Source: Mycobacterium avium subsp. avium (GTDB taxonomy: Bacteria > Actinomycetota > Actinomycetes > Mycobacteriales > Mycobacteriaceae). From it: 64,000 bases of DNA. Location of the stretch: contig NZ_CP046507.1 of the NCBI RefSeq assembly GCF_009741445.1, forward strand, positions 4,650,001 through 4,714,000, in the 5' to 3' direction. Shown here in pieces: positions 26,181 through 34,132 of this stretch. Position 1 is the stretch's first letter; each line of letters begins with the position of its first letter. The notes below the pieces were generated by a model. It ran no database searches and was not told the origin of the DNA. It saw nothing but the letters and a program-made list of their open reading frames with translations. A program made the translations under genes and the position numbers.

Positions 26181-26960
26181 ATGGGCCACCATGGACAAAT
26201 GCATGCGCAGCACGGGGTGACGATGCCTGCCGACTCACCGACCGGGCAACCGGACCGCTCCGAGCAGCGTTATTTCCCGGCCACGGCGTTCCGCACCCGG
26301 CGATCCACCCTGTCCGATGCCCAGCGCCAGACCTGGGACCGCCGCTGGCCCGAACTGGGCCTGTCGGTGGGCCCGGCCGAGGATCCCGACCGCCCCGGGC
26401 CGCCGCTGGACACCGACGCCTGGTTCGGCCGCAAGGCCCCGGTGGTGCTCGAAATCGGTTGTGGCAACGGCACTTCCACGCTCGCGATGGCGAAGCAGGA
26501 GCCCGGCGTGGATGTGATCGCGGTGGAGGTCTACCGGCGCGGCCTGGCGCAGCTGCTGTGCGCGATCGACCGCGACAACGTGACCAACATCCGGCTGATC
26601 CGCGGCAACGCCCTCGACGTGCTCCAGCGGCTCATCGCGCCGGCGTCGCTGACCGGGGTGCGGGTGTTCTTCCCCGATCCGTGGCCCAAGGCGCGGCACC
26701 ACAAACGAAGGTTCCTGCAGCCGGGCACGGTTGGCCTGATCGCCGACCGGCTACTCCCTGGTGGTGTCCTGCACGTCGCGACGGACCACGCCGGCTACGC
26801 CGAGCACATCGCCGACGTCGGCGCGGGCGAGCCCCGGCTGCGCCCGGCCGACCCGGACAGCCCGCTGCCGATCTCGGTCGCCCGCCCGACCACCAAGTAC
26901 GAGACGAAGGCTCAGGACGCGGGAAGTGCGGTCACCGAATTCATTTGGCTTAGACGGTGA
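26181..26960 (+). CDS. trmB: tRNA (guanine-N7-)-methyltransferase
   Basis: 259 residues. It methylates N7 of G46 in tRNA. The SAM motif is VVLEIGCGNGTSTLAMA (about residues 91-107), the catalytic and substrate region is VRVFFPDPWPKARHHKRRF, and the C-terminus TKYETKAQ is a family hallmark. I chose the ATG at 26181 (MGHHGQMHAQ) because the M. tuberculosis protein begins almost identically; the frame is open to 26139 and an ATG at 26223 has a GGGGTGA site 5 bases upstream. It corresponds to Rv0208c and is followed 32 bases later by the NYN-domain gene. Confidence 0.9.
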   Translation: MGHHGQMHAQHGVTMPADSPTGQPDRSEQRYFPATAFRTRRSTLSDAQRQTWDRRWPELGLSVGPAEDPDRPGPPLDTDAWFGRKAPVVLEIGCGNGTSTLAMAKQEPGVDVIAVEVYRRGLAQLLCAIDRDNVTNIRLIRGNALDVLQRLIAPASLTGVRVFFPDPWPKARHHKRRFLQPGTVGLIADRLLPGGVLHVATDHAGYAEHIADVGAGEPRLRPADPDSPLPISVARPTTKYETKAQDAGSAVTEFIWLRR

Positions 26961-26992
26961 ACGGCTTCGACGAGATGAGTAGGCGATGAGGT

Positions 26993-27706
26993 ATGAGCCT
27001 GACTGAAGCGACCGCCGCGGGCGCCGAACCCGTCGCGCCGCCGGCGGTGCTGTCCGGTGACGCGCTGGGCGGCTTCCCGCCCTCGGGCGGACGGGTGCTG
27101 CTGGTGTGGGACGCCCCCAACCTCGACATGGGGCTGGGCTCGATCCTGGGCCGGCGCCCCACCGCGCTGGAGCGCCCGCGGTTCGACGCCCTGGGGCGCT
27201 GGCCGCTGGCCCGCACCGCCGAGGTCAGCGCCGAACGCCCGGGCGTCGTCGTGGAACCGGAGGCCACCGTCTTCACCAACATCGCGCCGGGCAGCGCCGA
27301 GGTCGTCCGGCCCTGGGTGGATGCGCTGCGCAACGTCGGGTTCGCGGTGTTCGCCAAGCCCAAGATCGACGAGGACAGCGACGTCGACCGCGACATGCTG
27401 GCCCACATCGAGCTGCGGCGCACCGAAGGGCTGGCCGCGCTGGTGGTGGCGTCGGCCGACGGTCAGGCGTTCCGTCAACCGCTGGAGGAGATCGCCCGCA
27501 GCGGGGTCAGCGTCGCGGTGATCGGATTTCGCGAACATGCGAGTTGGGCGCTAGCGTCGGATACCTTGGACTTCGTTGATCTGGAGGACATCTCCGGTGT
27601 CTTCCGGGAGCCGTTGCCGCGGATCGGCCTAGATTCGCTGCCTGACCAGGGTGCGTGGTTGCAGCCGTTCCGGCCGCTGTCCGCGCTGTTGACCGCGCGT
27701 GTGTGA
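26993..27706 (+). CDS. NYN-domain (PIN-like nuclease fold) protein
   Basis: 237 residues, the counterpart of Rv0207c. The N-terminal strand VLLVWDAPNLDMGLGSILG carries the conserved Asp and Asn of NYN domains. Later acidic positions are in AKPKIDEDSDVDRDML and in VVASADGQAF, which fits the metal-binding set of PIN/NYN nucleases, followed by VAVIGFREHASW. It may process RNA; its location behind trmB makes a tRNA link conceivable. The start is the ATG at 26993. A 58-base gap separates it from mmpL3. Confidence 0.8.
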   Translation: MSLTEATAAGAEPVAPPAVLSGDALGGFPPSGGRVLLVWDAPNLDMGLGSILGRRPTALERPRFDALGRWPLARTAEVSAERPGVVVEPEATVFTNIAPGSAEVVRPWVDALRNVGFAVFAKPKIDEDSDVDRDMLAHIELRRTEGLAALVVASADGQAFRQPLEEIARSGVSVAVIGFREHASWALASDTLDFVDLEDISGVFREPLPRIGLDSLPDQGAWLQPFRPLSALLTARV

Positions 27707-27764
27707 CACTGGAAAACCGATGCGTGGGTCGCTGCAGACTAAGTCGATCCAGTAAGGAGCTTGC

Positions 27765-30638
27765 GTGTTCGCCTGGTGGGGTCGAACTGTGTACCGGTAT
27801 CGGTACATCGTGATCGGGGTCACGGTAGCTCTGTGCCTGCTCGGCGGCGTTTTCGGCATCAGCCTGGGCAAGCACGTCACCCAGAGCGGCTTCTACGACG
27901 ACGCCAGCCAGTCCGTCAAGGCGTCGGTGCTCGGCGACCAGACCTACGGCCGCGACCGGACCAGCCACGTGGTGGCCACCTTCACGACGCCCGACGGGAA
28001 AACCGTCGACGACGCGGGCTGGCGGGACAAGGTGGTCGCCGAGCTGAACAAGTTCAAGGCCGACCATCCCGACCAGGTCGTCGGGTGGGCCGGCTGGCTG
28101 GCGGCGCCGGACAGCACCAACCCGGTGATCAAGGGCATGGTCAGCGAGGACAAGAAGCACACCTTCGTGTCCATCCCGCTCAAGGGCGACGACGACGACA
28201 CCATCCTGAACAACTACAAGGCCATCGCCCCGGATATGCAGAAGCTCAACGGCGGCGCCGTGCAGCTCGCCGGGCTGGAGCCGATCGCCAACGCGCTGAC
28301 CGGGACCATCGCCACCGACCAGCGCCGCATGGAGGTCCTCGCGGTGCCGATGGTGGCGGTGGTGCTGTTCCTGGTGTTCGGCGGCGCGGTCGCCGCCGGC
28401 CTACCGGCCATCGTGGGCGGTCTGAGCATCGCCGGCTCGCTGGGCATCCTGCGGCTGGTCGCCGTGTTCGGCCCGGTGCACTACTTCGCCCAGCCGGTGG
28501 TGTCGCTGATCGGCCTGGGCATCGCGATCGACTACGGGCTTTTCGTGGTGAGCCGGTTCCGGGAGGAGATCGCCGAGGGCTACGACACCGAGGCCGCGGT
28601 GCGAAGAACCGTGATGACGGCCGGGCGCACGGTGACGTTCTCGGCCGTGCTGATCATCGCGTCGAGCGCCAGCCTGCTGGTGTTGCCGCAGGGCTTCGTG
28701 CACTCACTGACCTACGCCATCTTCGCCGCGGTGGGCCTGGCCGCGCTGCTGTCGATCACGTTCCTGCCGGCCTGCCTGGGCATCCTGGGCCGCCACGTCG
28801 ACGCGCTGGGGGTGCGGACCGCGTTCCGGGTGCCGTTCCTGCGGAACTGGAAGTATTCGCGGGCCTACCTCAACTGGCTGGCCGACCGGCTGCAGAAGAC
28901 CAAAACCCGCGAAGAGGTCGAGGCCGGCTTCTGGGGCAAGCTGGTCAACTGGGTGATGCGCAAGCCGCTGGCGTTCGCCATCCCGATCGCCGTGGGGATG
29001 ATCCTGCTGGTCATCCCGCTGGGCAACCTCTCGTTCGGCGGCATGAGCGAGAAGTACCTGCCCCCCAACAATCCGGTGCGCCTGGCCCAGGAACACTTCG
29101 ACAAGCAGTTCCCCGGCTACCGCACCGAGCAGCTGACCGTGGTGATCCAGAGCGACAACCACAGCAAGGTCACCGACCAGCAGGTGGCCGACATCCGCAA
29201 CCGGATCTCGGGGATCGGCGGCTTCACCGACAAGACCTGGCAGGAGCGGCCCTGCCCGACCATCGCCGGGAACCCCTGCATCCCCGGCCCGAACGGCACC
29301 ACGGTGCCCAAGGACGGCTCGGTGCGGGTGATCCAGAACGGCCTGGCCAACCGCAATGATGCCGCCAAGAAGATCGCCGAACTGCGGGCGGTGAACCCGC
29401 CGAAAGGCCTGAACCTGTATGTCGGCGGCACGCCGGCACTCGAGCAGGACAGCATTCACAGCCTGTTCGACAAGGCTCCGTTGATGCTGGTGCTGCTGCT
29501 GGGCGCCACGCTGCTGCTGATGTTCCTGGCGTTCGGGTCGGTGGTGCTGCCGATCAAGGCGGTGTTGATGAGCGCGCTCACGCTGGGATCGACCATGGGC
29601 ATCCTGACGTGGATCTTCGTCGACGGTCACCTGTCGGGGGTGCTGAATTTCACCCCGACGCCGCTGATGGTGGTGGTGATCGCGCTGGTCGTCGCCGTCG
29701 GTTTCGGCCTGGCCACCGACTACGAGGTGTTCCTGGTCTCGCGGATGGTCGAGGCGCGCGAGCGCGGCATGTCGACGGCCGAGGCCATCCGGATCGGCAC
29801 CGCGACCACCGGGCGGCTGATCACGGCCGCCGCCATGGTGCTGGCCGTGGTCGCCAGTTCGTTCGTGTTCTCCGATCTGGTGCTGATGAAGTACCTGGCC
29901 TTCGGTCTGATGGCGGCGCTGCTGCTGGACGCGACCGTGGTGCGGATGTTCCTGGTGCCCTCGGTGATGAAGCTGCTCGGCGACGACTGCTGGTGGGCCC
30001 CGCGCTGGGCCCGCCGGCTGCAGAACAAGATCGGGCTGGGCGAGATCGACCTGCCCGACGAGCGCAAGCGGCCCACCCTCAACGGCCGGCCCGCCCGTCC
30101 GCCGGTGGCGGCCAGCCTGGTCGCCACGGCGCCGCGCCCGCCGCACGACCCCACCCACCCCGCGGCGCCGGAGCCGTCGCGGCCGGCGCGCCCCGCTCCC
30201 GCGGAGCCGCGGCCCGCGCAGGAACCGGCCGCGAGCACCACCCGCATCCCGGCCCGGCCCAACCAGCCGACCGAGGCCCAGACGACCCGCTTCGCCGCAC
30301 CGGGAGCGCCCGGCCGCCAGCGGCCGGCCGAACCGCGCCCGGCCCCCCCGCAGCGCCCGCCCACCCAGGCGGCGCCGCCGTCCGGGGATCAGACCCGCGC
30401 CATCCCGGTGCCCGGCAACCGGCCCGACGACGGCGACAGCGACGCGGACGCCGCCGAACCCACCACCGCCCTGCCGAAGATGCGCGCGGAAGGTTCGGGC
30501 GGCAGCGAGTCCGATGCGGCCGGCGACCAGGCGAACGCGCGCGGTCAGGGCGAGAACGGCGACCCGGCGCGGCAACGCCGCCGCGCCGGCGGCGGGCTGT
30601 CGGCCCAGGACCTGCTGCGCCGCGAGGGCCGGCTGTGA
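27765..30638 (+). CDS. mmpL3: Trehalose monomycolate transporter MmpL3
   Basis: 957 residues, an RND-type transporter with 12 membrane helices and two periplasmic porter domains. It moves trehalose monomycolate across the inner membrane for mycolic acid envelope assembly and is essential in mycobacteria. The proton relay pairs are Asp256-Tyr257 (AIDYGLF) and Asp652-Tyr653 (ATDYEVF), at the same place as the known pairs in the M. tuberculosis protein. The last 200 residues form a Pro/Arg/Ala-rich disordered cytoplasmic tail ending in QDLLRREGRL. The GTG start at 27765 has AAGGAG 8-13 bases upstream. It is convergent with the AI-2E-type permease gene through a shared hairpin. Confidence 0.96.
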   Translation: MFAWWGRTVYRYRYIVIGVTVALCLLGGVFGISLGKHVTQSGFYDDASQSVKASVLGDQTYGRDRTSHVVATFTTPDGKTVDDAGWRDKVVAELNKFKADHPDQVVGWAGWLAAPDSTNPVIKGMVSEDKKHTFVSIPLKGDDDDTILNNYKAIAPDMQKLNGGAVQLAGLEPIANALTGTIATDQRRMEVLAVPMVAVVLFLVFGGAVAAGLPAIVGGLSIAGSLGILRLVAVFGPVHYFAQPVVSLIGLGIAIDYGLFVVSRFREEIAEGYDTEAAVRRTVMTAGRTVTFSAVLIIASSASLLVLPQGFVHSLTYAIFAAVGLAALLSITFLPACLGILGRHVDALGVRTAFRVPFLRNWKYSRAYLNWLADRLQKTKTREEVEAGFWGKLVNWVMRKPLAFAIPIAVGMILLVIPLGNLSFGGMSEKYLPPNNPVRLAQEHFDKQFPGYRTEQLTVVIQSDNHSKVTDQQVADIRNRISGIGGFTDKTWQERPCPTIAGNPCIPGPNGTTVPKDGSVRVIQNGLANRNDAAKKIAELRAVNPPKGLNLYVGGTPALEQDSIHSLFDKAPLMLVLLLGATLLLMFLAFGSVVLPIKAVLMSALTLGSTMGILTWIFVDGHLSGVLNFTPTPLMVVVIALVVAVGFGLATDYEVFLVSRMVEARERGMSTAEAIRIGTATTGRLITAAAMVLAVVASSFVFSDLVLMKYLAFGLMAALLLDATVVRMFLVPSVMKLLGDDCWWAPRWARRLQNKIGLGEIDLPDERKRPTLNGRPARPPVAASLVATAPRPPHDPTHPAAPEPSRPARPAPAEPRPAQEPAASTTRIPARPNQPTEAQTTRFAAPGAPGRQRPAEPRPAPPQRPPTQAAPPSGDQTRAIPVPGNRPDDGDSDADAAEPTTALPKMRAEGSGGSESDAAGDQANARGQGENGDPARQRRRAGGGLSAQDLLRREGRL

Positions 30639-30661
30639 AGGCCTGAAAAACCCTCAGCCGG
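30629..30661. terminator. Convergent hairpin across two stop codons
   Basis: Seven-base arms CCGGCTG (30629-30635) and CAGCCGG (30655-30661) flank a 19-base loop that includes GAAAAACCC. It covers the stop codons of mmpL3 and of the convergent permease gene. A weak bidirectional terminator is the simplest reading. Confidence 0.4.
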
Positions 30662-31802
30662 AACCGTTTTCGGGTTTGTCCGGCTCTGCCTGCAGGATGG
30701 TGTTCTGCTCGTCGGACTCTTCTTCCTGCTTGACGGCCTCCGCGGACGGGTTGGGCGCCAGCAGCACCTGGAAGGCGTTGTTGAGGAACGCGACCGTCGG
30801 GACGGCCAGCAGGGCGCCGACGATCCCGGCGAGCACGCCGCCGGTGGAGATGGCCAGCACCACCGCGAGCGGGTGAATCGACACCGCGCGGCCCATCACC
30901 AGCGGCTGCAGCAGATGCGCCTCGATCTGGTTCACCGCCACCAGCAGGCCCAACGTGATGAGCGCGTACACGATGCCCTTGGCCAGTAGCGCCACCACCA
31001 CGGCCAGGAAGCCGGCGACGACCGCACCGACCAGCGGGATGAAGGCACCCAGGAAAACCAGCGACGCCAGCGGCAGCGCCAGCGGGATACCCATGATCGC
31101 CAGTCCGGCGCCGACCCCCGCCGCGTCGGTCAGCGCCACCAGAAAGGTGGCCCGCACGTAGCCGATCAGCGACCCGTAGCCGGCGCTGCCGGCCTCGTGC
31201 ACCCGCTCGCGGGCGTGCGCCGGAACGATCTGCACCACGTACCGCCAGATATTGCGCCCGCCGTAGAGGAAGAAGATCAGCGTGAACAGCACCAGCACCG
31301 CCGCGGTGACCAGCTCGGTGACGGTGGCCGCGGTGGACAGTGCGCCGCTGGTCAGCTTGGCCTGGTTGTTGTGCAGCGCCTCGATGGCGGCGTTGCCCGC
31401 GCTGTCGATCTGCTCGCTGCGCAGATGCGCCGGCCCGTTGATCAGCCAGCGGCGCGTCGACTCGATGCTCTGGGTCACCTGCTCGGTCAGGCCGGGCAGC
31501 CCGTCGATGAACTGCAGCACGACGAAGGCCAGGATGCCGCCGAGGATCGCGAAGCCGCCCAACAACACCAGTGCCACCGCGCCACCACGGGGCAGGCCGT
31601 GCCGGTCCAGCCAGTCCACCACCGGCACCAGCAGCGCGCTCAACAGCAGCGCGACCAGCACCGGGACGACGATCACCTCCAGCTTGGCCAGCACCCAGAA
31701 CACCGCCAGCGCGGCGGCCAGGATGACGAGCAAACGCCACGCCCAGGCGGCGGTCTTGCGGACTATGGGTTCAACCGACGCGTCGTCGACGTTTGCTGAC
31801 AT
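30654..31802 (-). CDS. AI-2E family transporter-like membrane protein
   Basis: 382 residues, counterpart of Rv0205. About eight hydrophobic segments: two near the start (WAWRLLVILAAALAVFWVLAK and VVPVLVALLLSALLVPVVDWL), one around ALVLLGGFAILGGILAFVV, and the C-terminal group. The conserved motif GNIWRYVV-like GGRNIWRYVVQIVP and ISTGGVLAGIVGALLAVPTVA mark the AI-2E/TerC-type DUF20 permease family. The transported substrate is unknown; quorum-signal export is only a family label. The C-terminus is acidic. The start ATG at 31800-31802 follows a gap of about 170 bases before the flippase-like gene, which diverges. Confidence 0.85.
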   Translation of the reverse strand: MSANVDDASVEPIVRKTAAWAWRLLVILAAALAVFWVLAKLEVIVVPVLVALLLSALLVPVVDWLDRHGLPRGGAVALVLLGGFAILGGILAFVVLQFIDGLPGLTEQVTQSIESTRRWLINGPAHLRSEQIDSAGNAAIEALHNNQAKLTSGALSTAATVTELVTAAVLVLFTLIFFLYGGRNIWRYVVQIVPAHARERVHEAGSAGYGSLIGYVRATFLVALTDAAGVGAGLAIMGIPLALPLASLVFLGAFIPLVGAVVAGFLAVVVALLAKGIVYALITLGLLVAVNQIEAHLLQPLVMGRAVSIHPLAVVLAISTGGVLAGIVGALLAVPTVAFLNNAFQVLLAPNPSAEAVKQEEESDEQNTILQAEPDKPENGSG

Positions 31803-31970
31803 TTCGCCAGCCTATCCGCAGCGACGCCGCGTCAAACCTGACCGCGGGCGTCTGCGCGTCGCTCGGGGCCGTCGCCGCCGGCACGATCCGGTCACGACCC
31901 CAAAACGTCCCTGACACACTCGGCGACGTGCAGCGATCCCCGCGCCACCTGCACCGTTACCCTAAGTCAC

Positions 31971-33152
31971 GTGCCGCACGACGCACCCGCCCACAATCTC
32001 GACCTGCCGCGCGAGCAGACCTCGCGCGGCAGGTACTGGTGGGTTCGCTGGGTGATCCTCGGCGTGGTGGCCATCGTGCTTGCCGTCGAGGTCTCGCTGG
32101 GCTGGGACCAGCTGGCCAAGGCGTGGATGAGCATGTACGAGGCGAACTGGTGGTGGTTGCTGGCCTCGGTGGTGGCCGCGGCCGCGTCGATGCACAGCTT
32201 TGCTCAGATCCAGCGCACGCTGCTCAAATCGGCGGGGGTGCACGTCAAGCAGCTGCGCTCGGAGGCCGCCTTCTACGCCGCCAACTCGCTGAGCACCACG
32301 CTGCCCGGGGGGCCGGTGTTGTCGGCCACCTTCCTGTTCCGTCAGCAACGGCTGTGGGGCGCCTCGACCGTGGTGGCGTCCTGGCAGCTGGTGATGTCCG
32401 GTGTGCTGCAGGCGGTCGGGTTGGCTTTGCTGGGCCTGGGCGGCGCCTTCCTGCTGGGCGCCAAGAACAACCCGTTCTCGCTGCTGTTCACCCTGGGCGG
32501 CTTCGTCGCGCTGCTGCTGCTGGCGCAGGCCGTCGCGTCCCGGCCGGAGCTGATCGAGGGCATCGGCAGCCGGGTGCTGGCGTGGGTCAACTCGGTGCGC
32601 GGCCGGCCGGCCGAGACCGGTTTGGACAAGTGGCGCGAGACGCTGATGCAGCTGGAATCGGTGAGCCTGGGCCGGCGCGATCTCTCGGTGGCGTTCGGCT
32701 GGTCGATGTTCAACTGGATCGCCGACGTGGCCTGCCTGGGCTTCGCCGTCTACGCCGCCGGGGACCACGCCTCGGTGGCCGGGCTGACCGTGGCCTACGC
32801 GGCCGCCCGCGCGGTCGGCACCATACCGTTGATGCCGGGCGGGCTGCTGGTGGTCGAGGCGGTGCTGGTGCCGGGGCTGGTGTCCAGCGGGATGTCGCTG
32901 CCCAGCGCGATCTCGGCCATGCTGATCTACCGGCTGATCAGCTGGCTGCTCATCGCCGCGGTCGGCTGGGTGGTGTTCTTCTTCGTATTCCGCACCGAGA
33001 ACATCGCCGACTCCGACGACGAGCCGATCACCGGCCCGCTGCCCGTGCTGCCTACACCGGGCGGCCCGCCGGACCCGACCGACACCGCCCTGCAGGGGCC
33101 GCTGCCGCCGGACCGGAGTCCGGCCGATCCGAATCCGGACAAAGACGTCTAG
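31971..33152 (+). CDS. Flippase-like/UPF0104 membrane protein
   Basis: 393 residues, counterpart of Rv0204c. It has about eight membrane helices of the lysylphosphatidylglycerol synthase transmembrane (YbhN) family. Typical parts are WWWLLASVVAAAASMHSF, the charged LRSEAAFYAANSLSTTLPGGP loop, and PLMPGGLLVVEAVLV with the family PGGxG-like signature. The C-terminal 60 residues are Pro/Asp-rich and cytoplasmic. Related proteins flip lipids, so a lipid-handling role beside mmpL3 and mmpL11 is plausible but unproven. The GTG at 31971 is the start used; it diverges from the AI-2E gene. Confidence 0.82.
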   Translation: MPHDAPAHNLDLPREQTSRGRYWWVRWVILGVVAIVLAVEVSLGWDQLAKAWMSMYEANWWWLLASVVAAAASMHSFAQIQRTLLKSAGVHVKQLRSEAAFYAANSLSTTLPGGPVLSATFLFRQQRLWGASTVVASWQLVMSGVLQAVGLALLGLGGAFLLGAKNNPFSLLFTLGGFVALLLLAQAVASRPELIEGIGSRVLAWVNSVRGRPAETGLDKWRETLMQLESVSLGRRDLSVAFGWSMFNWIADVACLGFAVYAAGDHASVAGLTVAYAAARAVGTIPLMPGGLLVVEAVLVPGLVSSGMSLPSAISAMLIYRLISWLLIAAVGWVVFFFVFRTENIADSDDEPITGPLPVLPTPGGPPDPTDTALQGPLPPDRSPADPNPDKDV

Positions 33153-33237
33153 CGCCGCGCGTGGCCGCTCGCCGAGCGTGTGGCCTATGCAGCAAAAACG
33201 ACCGGAAGCCCGACGTAAGGCCCACGGTCGACGGCCG

Positions 33238-33783
33238 TCACCCGACGGTGTTGCCGCGCGGCGGCCCCGACAGCGGGCCGGCCGGCTGCGGGACGGCGGG
33301 CGGGGTGCCCGCCGGACCTGCCGCGCCGCCCAGCGGGGAGGCGCCCGCCGGGTTGCCCGGCAGCGCCGGCAGCCCGCCGGCGGCGCCCTGCGCCTGCTGC
33401 ACCATGCCCAGCGCCTGCGGGATCGAGATCGGCAGCTTGCACTGCAGCGACAGGCTGGTCAGCGGCTGCGCGATCGACGTCATGTCGCCGGCGACCTTGG
33501 GGTTGGCATCGAAGTAGGACTTCAGCCCGTTCACCGACTGCGGCCCGGCCTGCTGCTGCAGCATGCTGGTCATGGCCTGGTTGGTCTCGGGATGCGCGTC
33601 CAGGTAGTCGCCCATCGACTTGGACACCGAGCCGATCGTGCGGGCCACCTCGCTGGCCGCGCACGGGTCGTTGGCGCCGGTCGCGGGCGGCCCGGCCAGC
33701 ACCGCGACGGCGGCGCCGGGCAGGGCGGCGGCGATCAGCCCGGCGAAAATTCTGCGGCGCCGTCCAGCGGAGGCTGACGTCAT
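33238..33783 (-). CDS. Secreted haemophore-like protein (Rv0203 family)
   Basis: 181 residues with an N-terminal signal peptide (RRRRIFAGLIAAALPGAAVAVLA, cleavage near residue 34-37). The mature part has two Cys (DPCAAS, LQCKLP) and SMGDYLDAHPETNQ, with Tyr60 and His64 as the known haem-ligand positions of Rv0203. The protein takes haem and passes it to MmpL3 and MmpL11 in M. tuberculosis. Here a Pro/Gly/Ala-rich tail of about 50 residues is added beyond the Rv0203 length I recall. The ATG at 33781-33783 has a perfect AAGGAG site. Its third recalled ligand (His89) appears as Tyr in LKSYFDANP. Convergent with the flippase gene and divergent from mmpL11. Confidence 0.85.
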   Translation of the reverse strand: MTSASAGRRRRIFAGLIAAALPGAAVAVLAGPPATGANDPCAASEVARTIGSVSKSMGDYLDAHPETNQAMTSMLQQQAGPQSVNGLKSYFDANPKVAGDMTSIAQPLTSLSLQCKLPISIPQALGMVQQAQGAAGGLPALPGNPAGASPLGGAAGPAGTPPAVPQPAGPLSGPPRGNTVG

Positions 33784-34132
33784 GGCTAACTCCTTACGGT
33801 TTGCGGCGGCCGCCGAAGATCGGCGCCCCGCAAACGGCTGCGATGAACGGCCCCGCTGATCGCCGGATCTGATCGCCGGCTTCCCCGCATTCCCCGGGGC
33901 TCGCCGGGCCAACCGACATCGTGCCATCGCCGAGATCACCGCTGCCAGCCGGAACTGCGGATGTGACCGAAATCCCGCCCGATCACCGGTTCACAACGTC
34001 TTCGCAGCGTCTTGGCAACAAGGCTGTCGCCGCAGCTCAGGAACCAGATAAGCCAAGATAATCCACAGCGTGCTGCGGTATCGTCGCGAGCACGTTACGC
34101 GAGAACCGGGGAGCGACGAAATCCAGCAGTTA
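33784..34132. promoter_or_regulatory. Divergent intergenic region, haemophore/mmpL11
   Basis: This 349-base gap lies between divergent starts of the haemophore and mmpL11. It has no plausible gene. A possible -10 element GATAAT occurs at 34058-34063, 70 bases before mmpL11. I saw no clear Fur/IdeR-type palindrome by eye. It should hold the promoters of both genes. Confidence 0.4.

Noticed and set aside
28704..30575. 623-residue minus-strand frame inside mmpL3
   Set aside because: It lies wholly within mmpL3, has low-complexity composition, and no recognisable domain.
33160..33237. Short hairpin CGCTC-GCC-GAGCG between flippase and haemophore genes
   Set aside because: Arms are only five bases, too weak to call a terminator.
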